Origin: JALONO01 sp038209965
GTDB taxonomy: Bacteria; Bacteroidota; Bacteroidia; Cytophagales; Thermoflexibacteraceae
Reading direction: 5' to 3'
Length of the DNA: 64,000 nt
NCBI GenBank assembly: GCA_038209965.1
Contig: JBBQXF010000005.1
Coordinates: 1 to 64,000, forward strand
Made by a program: the position numbers and the translations under genes. Below the pieces are notes generated by a model, which saw nothing but the letters and a program-made list of their open reading frames with translations, made no database searches and had not been told where the DNA came from. Shown here piece by piece: positions 1 through 8,146 of the stretch; the stretch's first letter is position 1, and each line of letters begins with the position of its first letter.

Positions 1-76
1 AACGGGTACGCAAATTAACTTAAATTACTGATAATCAAATAATTATAGAAATAAGTAATTTATTTAAAATCAAGCC

Positions 77-119
77 AATTATTCATAACTAATTTATTTT
101 CAATTAGTTATGAATAATT
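77..119. repeat. 18-bp perfect AT-only inverted repeat
   Basis: The arm at 77-94 is exactly complementary to 102-119, around a 7-base loop. The stem is almost entirely A/T. It could be an intrinsic terminator for a gene left of the window or a protein-binding palindrome; there is no T-tract beyond the stem. Confidence 0.6.
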
Positions 120-364
120 AGAGCACCTAAACAGTTACAAATAAAGATAGTTCATGGCGGCAAAATATTGCGGTCCATAAATGTGGGACAAAAGTAACGC
201 ACTGGTTTCTATCAAAAAAACAGATTGGCATTGTCAATAATTGGACGTAGGCATACGATTCCCAAAAATTGGCAAAACAATATTTTTTACAAAAACCGCC
301 TGCAAAATTCCTTCGATCCATCGCCAACAATGGCTTTGTTGTGTGAACCCATTGAATCAGAAAC

Positions 365-399
365 AACTGTCGGCAAGGCATTAGCCGTTGCCGACAGTT
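365..399. repeat. Hairpin downstream of the PHM-like gene
   Basis: A 12-bp perfect stem (365-376 with 388-399) has a loop that can itself fold (GGC-ATTA-GCC). It lies about 135 bases past the end of the minus-strand gene and could end its transcript, although no T-tract follows on either strand. Confidence 0.4.
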
Positions 400-534
400 C
401 TGGTGCCTTTGGGAGTGTCTCCCAGACCTGCCAACCAGTGCCGCGCTGGGCTAAGTCGCGGTTTGGCCATTGGCCCCCGATTGCCCTCCGTCCGACTTGG
501 CCGGCCGGAGCGGCAATTGTGCCACCCAAAGCAC

Positions 535-1887
535 TTATTCTTCGTAGTAATAGCCAAAAATAATCCCCATTTCATCTTCGCTGGTGAGGCCAAAACTGAC
601 GGTGCGGCTGGTGGTGTTGTTCCAAGTAATCTCCGAGGTGAGCCCTTCGTTGGGGTTGAGCACCAGCGGTTCGGGGAAGTTCACTGTTTCGGGGTGTTCC
701 CAATCGGTAGTGGAATAGACCAACTGGCCATTGCGCGGGCCGCCAGCAATGCGGATCACAAACTTCGCCCCCAGCTTATGCATGTGCGAGGTGAGGGCCA
801 CGATGCGGGTGCGCTTCTGTACGCGGAACGTGCGGGAAATCGTCGTTTTCTGGTTGGGCGGCAAGGTGATGCTGGTATTTGACCAGTTCAGCGGCCTGAC
901 TACGTTGCGCACTTGGGCCCGGGGCACAATATAGAAGTTCATGCTTATCTCGCCAGGGATGGTGCTACTGGTTTTGTTCACGTAATGGGAGTTTATATCC
1001 AGCGCGGCATTGGTCGGGAGCAGCAGCGCCGTGCCCTCGGGGAACGTATATTCGGTCTCTTGGGCCTGTGACACCGCATACATCACATGATAGGGCATCG
1101 AGAGCACCGCCGCAATATTGAGCTGGCCGCTGGGCAAGCGCAGATCGCGCACCATGTCCAAGCGTGGGATGGAGATGGCGGGCGTATTGTCGGCAAAGGT
1201 ATAAGCCACCATATGATGGCTGCCCGGGCGCATTTTGATCGCGTAGCGGTTTACATAAACGTCTTCGGTGTTGCCCACGCGCTTATAGACAAAGAATTCC
1301 CGCTCAAAATTGCCCGGGACCTCGAACTGGGCCACGTTGAGCTGCAATCCCTGACCGGGGGCCGGGGCGGGCAATGGCTCGAACTTGGTAACGGCAATGA
1401 GGGTATCTTCCAGCACCTTGATGTCCACTACTTCGCCCTCGCGGGGAGCACCCGCCTCGATCCAGCGGCGGATGAATTCAATCTGTCCGTTGGTCAGCAG
1501 GGGACGGCCCAATGGCATTGGATTGCCGTAATTTTTGCCCCCGTGGTGGCTATTGTCCACTACCAGTTTGTGGTAGAGCAAACTCTCCAGAGCCTTGTAT
1601 GGCTTGACCCGCAGCAGGCCATCCGTTTTGGCGTTCTGATTGACCGATGCCACATTGATCAGGTTGTCATAAGCCTCGGCCGCCGTCAAGATCAAGCGGT
1701 GCTGGTTGAAGCCCGGATCGGTGGCTGCTGCATGGCAACCCGAATTTGCGCAGTTTTGGGCAAAAATATCATTGGCAATAACCTGAAAAGTTTCGGGGGC
1801 CACTTCTTTGTTTTGACAAGAGTGGAGCATGAACGAGCCGGCGATCAAGCCACTGCCCGCAAATAATAATGGATAAAAGAAGCGCAT
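535..1887 (-). CDS. PHM-like copper monooxygenase/cytochrome lipoprotein
   Basis: This is a 450-residue exported protein. I chose the ATG at 1887 because it opens a clean lipoprotein signal ending in the lipobox LHSC; the open frame extends 60 bases further upstream without a signal. Residues ~30-150 resemble the haem-type domains of cytochrome-like lipoproteins, but the motif is CANSGCH (CX4CH) rather than CXXCH. The rest resembles peptidylglycine alpha-hydroxylating monooxygenase folds: an HHM triplet in GSHHMVAY, an HMHKLG copper-ligand motif, and a late DEMG methionine. In the family these bind two coppers; the substrate here is unknown. The gene is monocistronic, with a TATTTTTG promoter box at 1934-1941. 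A redox role in the outer envelope is inferred, not shown. Confidence 0.8.
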   Translation of the reverse strand: MRFFYPLLFAGSGLIAGSFMLHSCQNKEVAPETFQVIANDIFAQNCANSGCHAAATDPGFNQHRLILTAAEAYDNLINVASVNQNAKTDGLLRVKPYKALESLLYHKLVVDNSHHGGKNYGNPMPLGRPLLTNGQIEFIRRWIEAGAPREGEVVDIKVLEDTLIAVTKFEPLPAPAPGQGLQLNVAQFEVPGNFEREFFVYKRVGNTEDVYVNRYAIKMRPGSHHMVAYTFADNTPAISIPRLDMVRDLRLPSGQLNIAAVLSMPYHVMYAVSQAQETEYTFPEGTALLLPTNAALDINSHYVNKTSSTIPGEISMNFYIVPRAQVRNVVRPLNWSNTSITLPPNQKTTISRTFRVQKRTRIVALTSHMHKLGAKFVIRIAGGPRNGQLVYSTTDWEHPETVNFPEPLVLNPNEGLTSEITWNNTTSRTVSFGLTSEDEMGIIFGYYYEE

Positions 1888-1933
1888 GAAAATGAACCAA
1901 TTAGCGTAAAAGATGAAATGCAGATCAAGGATA

Positions 1934-1941
1934 CAAAAATA
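1934..1941 (-). promoter_or_regulatory. Bacteroidota -7 box for the PHM-like gene
   Basis: Reads TATTTTTG on the minus strand, matching TAnnTTTG, 46 bases before the chosen ATG at 1887. Confidence 0.4.
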
Positions 1942-1947
1942 GGCCAA

Positions 1948-2392
1948 AACTTCTGTTTTGTGACTCCGCCAATGGGATGGCTGGTCAGCGCTCTGCCCAC
2001 ACCGCTTGGACAGCCATTTCGCCCCAAGGTTTAAGCATCAATAGAATGCCACGGCCCAAAATTGTTGGCCCCACCTATTTTTGGGCTGGTTGCCAGAACG
2101 TGGACAGATCACGCCGCCATTTGTTTGTGATGCCTTTATTTTGGCCACGGTTCAGGGTTGGCAGATGGCGCCGGAATCACAATTTTGGGACCCAACCTCC
2201 ACCGGCGCGGTAAGCACCAAATAAATAGCCAACGAAGGCTTAGTTTATTGGTAATTTGTCCAGCATGGGGAACTGCCATTTTTTTCCCGTAATTTAGTGG
2301 GTTAATATCACGCAATCGACTTGGTCTTTAAAGACCAATTATTGTTTGAAGAGTGGGGTTACGATTCGGGACACGCATCAGCTTAAAATTTT
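1948..2392. other. Gene-free divergent promoter region
   Basis: About 445 bases lie between the divergent PHM-like gene and mreB. I find no protein resemblance in the short frames. It presumably carries both promoters; the one for mreB is not obvious. Confidence 0.4.
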
Positions 2393-3415
2393 ATGAATTT
2401 CAAAGACTTTTTGTCGCAGGATTTCGCGGTTGATCTTGGCACTGCCAATACGCTGATCATGCACGAGGGCAATGTCGTGGTTAATGAGCCGTCGATTATC
2501 GCCATAGATACCAATACAAACCGAGTGTTGGCCGTGGGCAGGGAAGCCATGCAAATGCACGAAAAAACCCATGAGCACATCAAAACCATCAAGCCGCTCC
2601 GCGATGGGGTGATCGCCAACTATCAAGCCGCTGAGCAGATGATTAAGGGCATGTTGCAAAAGGTGATGAAATCCAAGTTCAGCTTTGGTTCCCACCGGTT
2701 TGTGATCTGCATCCCTTACTCCACCACCGAAGTAGAAAAGCGGGCCGTCCGCGACTCCGCCCAGGCTGTGGGGGCCAAGGAGGTCTATATGATCCACGAG
2801 CCCATTGCGGCCGCGCTGGGCATTGGGCTGGACATCAAGCAGGCTGAAGGATCAATGATCGTTGACATTGGGGGGGGCACCACGGAGATCGTCGTCATTT
2901 CTCTTTCTGGCATCGTGTGCAGCCAATCGCTCAAAATTGCGGGCAATGCGTTTGACACCGACATTATTGACTACATGCGCCGCCAGCACAATCTTTTGGT
3001 GGGCGAGCGCACCGCCGAAAAGCTCAAAATTCAAGTGGGGGCAGTGATCGAGGATCTGGAAGAGCCACCCATCGATGCTAAGGTATTGGGCCGCGATTTG
3101 CTCACGGGCATTCCCAAGGCGGTCATGATCCGGTATTTGGAAATGGCCCAAGTCTTGGACAAATCGATTTCCAAGATCGAGGAAGGCATCTTGAAAACCC
3201 TAGAGGAGTGCCCGCCCGAGTTGGCCGCCGACATCTACACCCGGGGCATTTATCTTACCGGCGGGGGTGCTTACTTGCGTGGGCTCGCCAAACGGCTTTC
3301 CCGGGTCACCCAGTTGCCGGTGCAGTTGGCCGAAGATCCCCTGCTGTCCGTCATGCGTGGCACGGGAGTTTCCCTCAAAAACCTGAAAGACTACCGCTCG
3401 GTCTTGATGACCTGA
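2393..3415 (+). CDS. mreB: Rod shape-determining protein MreB
   Basis: This is a bacterial actin of 340 residues, the normal family length. The actin-fold nucleotide-binding signatures are present: DLGTANTLI near residue 16 (phosphate 1), IGGGTTEI near 160 (phosphate 2) and TGGGAYLRGL near 290 (adenosine). MreB forms membrane-bound filaments that direct peptidoglycan synthesis along the cell side wall. The gene stands alone: mreC, mreD, pbp2 and rodA do not follow, and a strong terminator at 3573-3603 ends the unit. It may therefore be an additional or separated copy rather than the mreBCD operon member. The start at 2393 follows an AT-rich leader and gives the standard N-terminus. Confidence 0.95.
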   Translation: MNFKDFLSQDFAVDLGTANTLIMHEGNVVVNEPSIIAIDTNTNRVLAVGREAMQMHEKTHEHIKTIKPLRDGVIANYQAAEQMIKGMLQKVMKSKFSFGSHRFVICIPYSTTEVEKRAVRDSAQAVGAKEVYMIHEPIAAALGIGLDIKQAEGSMIVDIGGGTTEIVVISLSGIVCSQSLKIAGNAFDTDIIDYMRRQHNLLVGERTAEKLKIQVGAVIEDLEEPPIDAKVLGRDLLTGIPKAVMIRYLEMAQVLDKSISKIEEGILKTLEECPPELAADIYTRGIYLTGGGAYLRGLAKRLSRVTQLPVQLAEDPLLSVMRGTGVSLKNLKDYRSVLMT

Positions 3416-3572
3416 TGGTCAAGTGCCACCATCAAGTGGATCCAGTTGGCTCCCTTGGTCGTGTTCGCGTGCATTGGCCAGTTAGTCATCTTGCTACGAT
3501 CCAAAGGGACGAACAACGGGCCAGTGGCGTTTTTTGTCGCTGTACATCTCAACTGAAGACAAGTAACTGCCG

Positions 3573-3610
3573 AACTCGGCCAAAAGCATTTTTTGGCCGA
3601 GTTTAGTTTT
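3573..3610 (+). terminator. Intrinsic terminator after mreB
   Basis: A 13-bp perfect stem (3573-3585 with 3591-3603) has a 5-base loop and is followed by a T-rich run. It also touches the stop codon of the convergent gene at 3603, so it can serve both. Confidence 0.75.
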
Positions 3611-3881
3611 GTTCCACTGCACGTTCCCTTTTGCCATACACAAATGGCAAAAGGGCTTGCCGCCGTTTTTTGGCCCCGCTCGCGTATTTTTTGCCGCTGC
3701 GTGCCCGCTCGATGATCATTAAACTGGCGGCCAAAACAAGGGCGAGCATCACCCCAGCCACGGGCAACAACGAATGCTGGCCAACCCCTTTGGTCAATTT
3801 CCACCCCAATCCAGCCACCAATAACACAACTAGGGGAGCGATTACAATAAGCCGATGATAGGTAACGCGAGGAATATTCAT
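3603..3881 (-). CDS. Small two-helix membrane protein, unknown function
   Basis: This 92-residue protein has two predicted transmembrane segments (about residues 10-28 and 38-56), followed by a very basic tail rich in Lys and Arg. I recognise no family. The topology and positive tail suggest an inner-membrane protein with a cytoplasmic C-terminus. It is convergent with mreB and has an AT-rich upstream region (3882-4080). The hydrophobic pattern supports a real gene, but short length and lack of a recognised family limit certainty. Confidence 0.55.
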   Translation of the reverse strand: MNIPRVTYHRLIVIAPLVVLLVAGLGWKLTKGVGQHSLLPVAGVMLALVLAASLMIIERARSGKKYASGAKKRRQALLPFVYGKRERAVEQN

Positions 3882-4152
3882 CTCAATATTAATTTAATGT
3901 TAACAAAAGGTAAACAAATAATGAACGAAATAATTCCCGCAATCGTATTTTTTTGAAAAAAAGCTGCGCCAAACCATTCATTTGACCGCAGTGTTACCGG
4001 GCACATCGCTAACCAGAAGCCAACCAGCGCACCGAAAAAGCGGGTTAAAAACCAATAATGCCGCTGGAAGTGATTTGGCAATTAGCCGGATCGAGCTACA
4101 ATAATTTGGTTTTCAGCTAGGAAGGGAAGCACGGCTGTTTGGGTCTAAAACC

Positions 4153-4187
4153 AAAAAGGCAGGCCAAGCAACTTGGTCTGCCTTTTT
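4153..4187 (-). terminator. Intrinsic terminator of the oxidoreductase gene
   Basis: A 16-bp stem (one G-T pair) closes on a 3-base loop, with A5 and T5 tracts at its ends, just past the end of the minus-strand gene at 4203. Confidence 0.8.
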
Positions 4188-4202
4188 GTCAATTGATACC
4201 TG

Positions 4203-5351
4203 CTATACGGTTACCCAAGCTTGCTGGCGGTTGCTCTCCAGCACGCGCTCGCAGATCACCAGTTCTCGCAGGCCATCGGCGAAGGTGGGATAAGCGGGCG
4301 ACGCAGGCGGGGCACCCGCTTTAATGGCGGCATAGACCTCCTTGAACATTTGTTTGGAAGTATCGGGGAAACCTTCGTTGTGCCCGCCCGGGAACGACAC
4401 AATCGCCCGCGCCTCGGGGTACATCAGCGACGGGTCGCGCATCAGCACCTGATTGGCGGTGTCGCGCCGCCCGAGCCAAAGCTCGTTCGGGGTTTCGGAG
4501 CACCAGCCAAAGGTCTGCTTGGCCCCGGCAATCTCGAGGCTGAGGCGGTTTTTGCGACCAGCCGACACTTGGCTCACCGTCACATTGCCTTTGTGGCCAT
4601 TGTCAAAGCGCAACATGACCGAAGCAAAATCCTCGGTGTTGATCGGTACATCAGCGTAGTCTTCGGGGGCCAGCATTTTGCCCGCGTAGGTTTCCACCGG
4701 TTTGAGCGGCTTTTTCCGGGTTTTATGGACGGTATTGAAATCGGCCATCACAGCCGAGATCCGCAGCCCGGTGATGTATTCGAGCACGTCGAGCAGGTGC
4801 GATCCGATGTCGGCAATTGCCCGCGAATCGCCAGAGATTTCGGGCTCGAGCCGCCAGTTGTAGTCTGTATTGTAGAACAGCCAATCTTGCAAATAGGAAC
4901 CAATAATAGAGTAAACCTCGCCCAATTCGCCCCTTTCGCGCATGATCCGCATTTGCCGCACCAGTGGATAATAGCGCAGGTTGAAATGCACCGCGTTCAC
5001 TTTGCCGGTTTGCTTGGCCAGGGCCACCAGTTCCTCGGCTTGGGGAATGCTGACCGCCAGCGGTTTTTCGCACACCACGTGCTTGCCCGCGAGCAGGGCT
5101 TTTTTAGCTTGGTCGAAGTGCATATTGTTGGGCGTACAGATATGGACGCACTCCACTTCGGGGTCGCCGATCAGTTCGTCGAATGATCCGTAGCCTTTGG
5201 CCAAGCCCAATTGGGCCGCTTTCTCTATCGAAGAGGCTTTATCGAAATGGAGCAGGCCAATTACCTCCACATCGGGGAGGCGGCGCAAGGCTTCTATGTG
5301 GGCTGGGCCAATAAAGCATGCCCCGGAAATGGCGGTTTTGATTTTAGACAT
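4203..5351 (-). CDS. Gfo/Idh/MocA family NAD(P)-dependent oxidoreductase
   Basis: This 382-residue protein has an N-terminal Rossmann fold beginning AISGACFIGPAHIEAL. The first glycine-rich loop is a little unusual (SGAxxIG instead of GxGxxG). The family's CEKPLAVS motif follows at about residue 95; its lysine is the usual catalytic residue. The C-terminal half matches the family's substrate-binding sheet. These enzymes oxidise or reduce sugars and inositols; the substrate cannot be told here. The ATG at 5351 places the dinucleotide loop at the very N-terminus; the frame continues upstream without homology. It is a single-gene unit closed by the terminator at 4153-4187. Confidence 0.88.
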   Translation of the reverse strand: MSKIKTAISGACFIGPAHIEALRRLPDVEVIGLLHFDKASSIEKAAQLGLAKGYGSFDELIGDPEVECVHICTPNNMHFDQAKKALLAGKHVVCEKPLAVSIPQAEELVALAKQTGKVNAVHFNLRYYPLVRQMRIMRERGELGEVYSIIGSYLQDWLFYNTDYNWRLEPEISGDSRAIADIGSHLLDVLEYITGLRISAVMADFNTVHKTRKKPLKPVETYAGKMLAPEDYADVPINTEDFASVMLRFDNGHKGNVTVSQVSAGRKNRLSLEIAGAKQTFGWCSETPNELWLGRRDTANQVLMRDPSLMYPEARAIVSFPGGHNEGFPDTSKQMFKEVYAAIKAGAPPASPAYPTFADGLRELVICERVLESNRQQAWVTV

Positions 5352-5476
5352 GGTCGGTCTTAGTTGATTGCCCAATTTTAAGCTTTTGGGAGCAGAGTTG
5401 AAAATATTGGGGCAGGTTTTTCTGGGTTTGTTCACCTGCCCATTGCCGGTTCGGTTCAATCAGGCCAGATCTACCG

Positions 5477-5504
5477 TTTGTTTACCTGCTTTGGCCTATC
5501 TTTG
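5477..5504 (+). promoter_or_regulatory. Promoter of leuD
   Basis: A TTTG at 5477-5480 and TATCTTTG at 5497-5504 resemble the Bacteroidota -33/-7 pair, although the gap of 16 is short. The ATG lies 22 bases downstream. Confidence 0.45.
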
Positions 5505-5526
5505 CCATTACCTTCGCCCCATCACC

Positions 5527-6015
5527 ATGACCGGAAAAGCCCACGTTTATGGGGACAATGTGGACACCGACCGCATTATTCCCGGAAAGTACACCAAAAC
5601 TTTGGATGTGAGCCAGTTGGCCGCCCATGTGCTGGAGGATCTTGACCCTGGGTTCCGGCAGCGCGCCCAGCCCGGGGACGTGATCGTGGGCGGGAGCAAC
5701 TTCGGCTGTGGTTCCTCCCGCGAGCAAGCTCCGGTGGCCATCAAAGCGGCCGGGGTTTCGGTGGTGATTGCGAAATTCTTCGCCCGGATCTTTTACCGAA
5801 ATGCAATCAATATCGGGCTGCCCCTGCTCGAGATCCCCGACCACCAGATCCAGCCGGGCCATGAACTGCGCATCGATTTGACCAATGGCCGGGTGGAAGA
5901 TCTCACGGCGGGAGTCAGCTATCAAGCCAGTAAAATGCCGCAGGTGATGATCGACATCTTGCAAGAGGGCGGGCTGGTCAACTACCTGAAAAAGTACGGC
6001 GACTATCGTTTATAG
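5527..6015 (+). CDS. leuD: 3-isopropylmalate dehydratase small subunit (LeuD type)
   Basis: This 162-residue swivel domain belongs to the aconitase superfamily. It is the short archaeal/homoaconitase-like class rather than the ~200-residue enterobacterial class. It shows the signature YGDNVDTDRIIPGKY near the N-terminus and the GGSNFGCGSSREQAP substrate-binding loop. With LeuC it isomerises 2- and 3-isopropylmalate in leucine synthesis. No leuC, leuA or leuB is adjacent, so the large subunit is encoded elsewhere; a homoaconitase or dimethylmalate role cannot be excluded. I chose the ATG at 5527 because it follows the promoter and gives the family N-terminus. Confidence 0.85.
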   Translation: MTGKAHVYGDNVDTDRIIPGKYTKTLDVSQLAAHVLEDLDPGFRQRAQPGDVIVGGSNFGCGSSREQAPVAIKAAGVSVVIAKFFARIFYRNAINIGLPLLEIPDHQIQPGHELRIDLTNGRVEDLTAGVSYQASKMPQVMIDILQEGGLVNYLKKYGDYRL

Positions 6016-6186
6016 GTAAAGAAGTGGCAAATGGCCCAAGAAAATATTTTTTTATTTAAACTTTGCAATAATAATTGAAAAAGCGTTTATTTGTGTTGGC
6101 CAATAAAGCATTTGGGCAAATCACTCAAGCCGGGCCAGCAGCAATTCGCATTCCCCCAACTTTTTAACACAAACACGCGGCACATC

Positions 6187-7248
6187 ATGGCATCGGAAGA
6201 AAAAGAAAAACTGGAAAAATTAAAAATGCTGGAGCTTACCTTGGCCAAATTGGATAAAACCTACGGCAAGGGCACGGTGATGCGGCTCAACGATGACAAA
6301 ATCGGGGAAATCCCCCACATTTCCACAGGTTCACTCACCTTGGACATTGCTCTGGGCATTGGTGGCGTGCCGCGTGGCCGCGTTGTGGAGATCTACGGCC
6401 CAGAATCTTCGGGCAAAACTACCTTGGCCCTCCACTGCATTGCCGAAACCCAGAAAGGTGGCGGCTTGGCGGCGTTTATCGATGCAGAGCACGCCTTTGA
6501 CAAAACGTATGCCGGCAAACTGGGGGTGGATTTGGACAACCTGCTGATGTCCCAGCCCGACAATGGCGAGCAAGCCCTAGAAATTGCCGAACAGTTGATC
6601 CGTTCCGGGGCGATTGAAATCATCGTGATCGACTCCGTGGCGGCCTTGGTGCCCAAAGCGGAGCTCGAGGGCGAAATGGGGGATAGCAAAGTGGGCCTCC
6701 AAGCCCGATTGATGTCCCAAGCCATGCGCAAACTGACCGGGGCCATTAGCAAAACCAGTTGCTGTTGCATATTTATCAACCAATTGCGGGAAAAAATCGG
6801 GGTAATGTTCGGTAGCCCCGAAACCACCACTGGGGGCAACGCACTCAAATATTACGCTTCGGTGCGCTTGGACATCCGCCGGATCGGGGCCATCAAAGAA
6901 GGAACCGACAATGTGGTGGGCAATCGTACCCGCGTCAAAGTCCAGAAAAATAAGCTCGCGCCACCTTTTCGCCAAGCCGAATTCGATATTATGTACGGCG
7001 AGGGCGTTTCCAAGGCGGGTGAAATCGTCGATTTGGCCACCGAGCTAGAAGTGATCAAAAAATCGGGTTCTTGGTATTCTTACAATGGCAACAAACTGGG
7101 CCAAGGCCGCGATGCCGTCAAGAACCTGCTCAACGACAATCCTGAACTGTCGGATGAGTTGGAGGCCAAGATCCGGGCAAAATACAAAACCGCCGCTGAT
7201 ACGGGCGAAGCCGTGAAGATCGGCCCGGAAACAGAAGAAGAAAAATAG
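6187..7248 (+). CDS. recA: Recombinase RecA
   Basis: This 353-residue RecA shows the Walker A loop GPESSGKTT near residue 71, the Walker B region IIVIDSVAALVP, and the L1/L2 DNA-binding loops around GVMFGSPETTTGGNALK. It catalyses ATP-dependent strand exchange and LexA-type autoproteolysis. Length and domain order are standard, and the tail is acidic (ending EEEK). The frame is open from 6091, but the ATG at 6187 gives the usual N-terminus (MASEEKEKLEKLK). It is a single-gene unit ended by the terminator at 7272-7309. I see no SOS box. Confidence 0.97.
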   Translation: MASEEKEKLEKLKMLELTLAKLDKTYGKGTVMRLNDDKIGEIPHISTGSLTLDIALGIGGVPRGRVVEIYGPESSGKTTLALHCIAETQKGGGLAAFIDAEHAFDKTYAGKLGVDLDNLLMSQPDNGEQALEIAEQLIRSGAIEIIVIDSVAALVPKAELEGEMGDSKVGLQARLMSQAMRKLTGAISKTSCCCIFINQLREKIGVMFGSPETTTGGNALKYYASVRLDIRRIGAIKEGTDNVVGNRTRVKVQKNKLAPPFRQAEFDIMYGEGVSKAGEIVDLATELEVIKKSGSWYSYNGNKLGQGRDAVKNLLNDNPELSDELEAKIRAKYKTAADTGEAVKIGPETEEEK

Positions 7249-7271
7249 GGTGTGATCATAACATCTGAACA

Positions 7272-7309
7272 AAGTCTTCCGTTAGCTGTTACGGAAGACT
7301 TATTTTTTT
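7272..7309 (+). terminator. Intrinsic terminator after recA
   Basis: An 11-bp perfect stem (7272-7282 with 7291-7301) with an 8-base loop is followed by TATTTTTTT. Confidence 0.85.
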
Positions 7310-7332
7310 GCCCCAATGAGTTATCGGTGCCT

Positions 7333-7340
7333 TATATTTG
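7333..7340 (+). promoter_or_regulatory. -7 box before the small membrane protein pair
   Basis: TATATTTG lies just beyond the recA terminator and 37 bases before the ATG at 7378, consistent with a new transcription unit starting here. Confidence 0.5.
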
Positions 7341-7377
7341 TCATAGTCAAACCATAGCCGTTCCTAAAGCACCTTTT

Positions 7378-7743
7378 ATGTTTGATAATATTGTTAAATT
7401 TATTGAAATCAACTTAGAGATAGTCAAGCTTGATGTCAAGGAAACTATCGCCACTTCGATAGTCAATTTGATCAAGCTTCTGGTAGGCGGTTTTTTTGTC
7501 ACACTTGCCTTGATCTTCGCCAGTATCGCCCTTGCCCTTTTCTTGGGCGGCTGGCTGGCAAGTCAGGCCCTCGGATTTGGGGCCGTTGCGCTGCTCTATT
7601 TGGCCGGATTTGGTATTTTTCGGCTTTTTCAAAATAAACTAAAAAATGCTTTCCGGGAGATGGTACAAAAGCAAATTCCCGAAAATACCCAATTACTCAA
7701 TGAACTTTCTGCTCCCGACCAAGATGAAAGACCAATATCTTGA
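7378..7743 (+). CDS. Holin-superfamily-III-like (PF07332 type) membrane protein
   Basis: This 121-residue protein has an amphipathic N-terminus and two long hydrophobic segments (about residues 33-57 and 65-87), then a charged tail. The pattern fits the family named putative holin X / phage_holin_3_6. In Bacteroidota these are chromosomal cell-envelope proteins rather than phage lysis proteins, so the name should not be taken literally. It is the first gene of an overlapping run: its stop overlaps the next start by 20 bases, implying translational coupling. Confidence 0.7.
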   Translation: MFDNIVKFIEINLEIVKLDVKETIATSIVNLIKLLVGGFFVTLALIFASIALALFLGGWLASQALGFGAVALLYLAGFGIFRLFQNKLKNAFREMVQKQIPENTQLLNELSAPDQDERPIS

Positions 7744-8146
7744 GCAACGCGATATGCTCATCAAAGAAAAGGAAGAGTTTAAAAAAGCAATCATGGACGA
7801 CGTGCAGGAAACCAAAAAAGAGTTCACCGACAAGACACAACTCATTCTGGTCGTTGCTGGTCTATTGTTGGTCGGCTACGTTGGGGTGAAAGTGGTAGAT
7901 GAAGTGTTGGACAACAAAAAGGGGAAAAAACTCAAGAAAGCCATGCAAGAAGAGTTGGGGAATGTCTCTGCGTCCTTCGCACCGGCCAGTTATCATACCC
8001 CAGAGCCGGCCGCTAGCGATTTTTCCATCTTGCGCACCCTCAAGGAGCAGGTGGCCCTGATTTTAATTTCGGTGATCAAGGACAAGCTGTATGACTTTAT
8101 TGATCAGCTCATCCAACGACCAGCCAAAGGCAAAGATGGGGAGTGA
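7724..8146 (+). CDS. Single-pass membrane protein, YtxH-like neighbour
   Basis: This 140-residue protein has a charged N-terminal helix (~1-38), one transmembrane segment (about 42-60, LILVVAGLLLVGYVGVKVV), a basic linker and a second amphipathic helix near the C-terminus. I do not recognise a named family. The arrangement of a PF07332-type gene followed by a charged one-pass protein is common in Bacteroidota and suggests the two work together at the inner membrane. The ATG at 7724 was chosen because it begins the charged helix; the upstream frame overlaps the previous gene more. Confidence 0.65.
   Translation: MKDQYLEQRDMLIKEKEEFKKAIMDDVQETKKEFTDKTQLILVVAGLLLVGYVGVKVVDEVLDNKKGKKLKKAMQEELGNVSASFAPASYHTPEPAASDFSILRTLKEQVALILISVIKDKLYDFIDQLIQRPAKGKDGE

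Larger units (their letters stand above)
1..534. other. Gene-free region with AT-rich left end
   Basis: I see no credible gene here. The first ~130 bases are very AT-rich and hold an 18-bp perfect inverted repeat at 77-119. A second hairpin lies at 365-399. The open frames across 127-563 lack family resemblance and overlap one another on both strands, so they are best read as chance frames downstream of the minus-strand gene that ends at 535. Confidence 0.5.

Noticed and set aside
4221..5186. 321-codon plus-strand frame opposite the Gfo/Idh/MocA gene
   Set aside because: The minus-strand frame carries the CEKP motif and Rossmann fold; the plus frame is a codon-bias shadow.
7378..7743. Prophage signal from the holin-like protein
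   Set aside because: PF07332-type proteins are ordinary chromosomal proteins in Bacteroidota; no terminase, capsid, tail or integrase genes are in the window.
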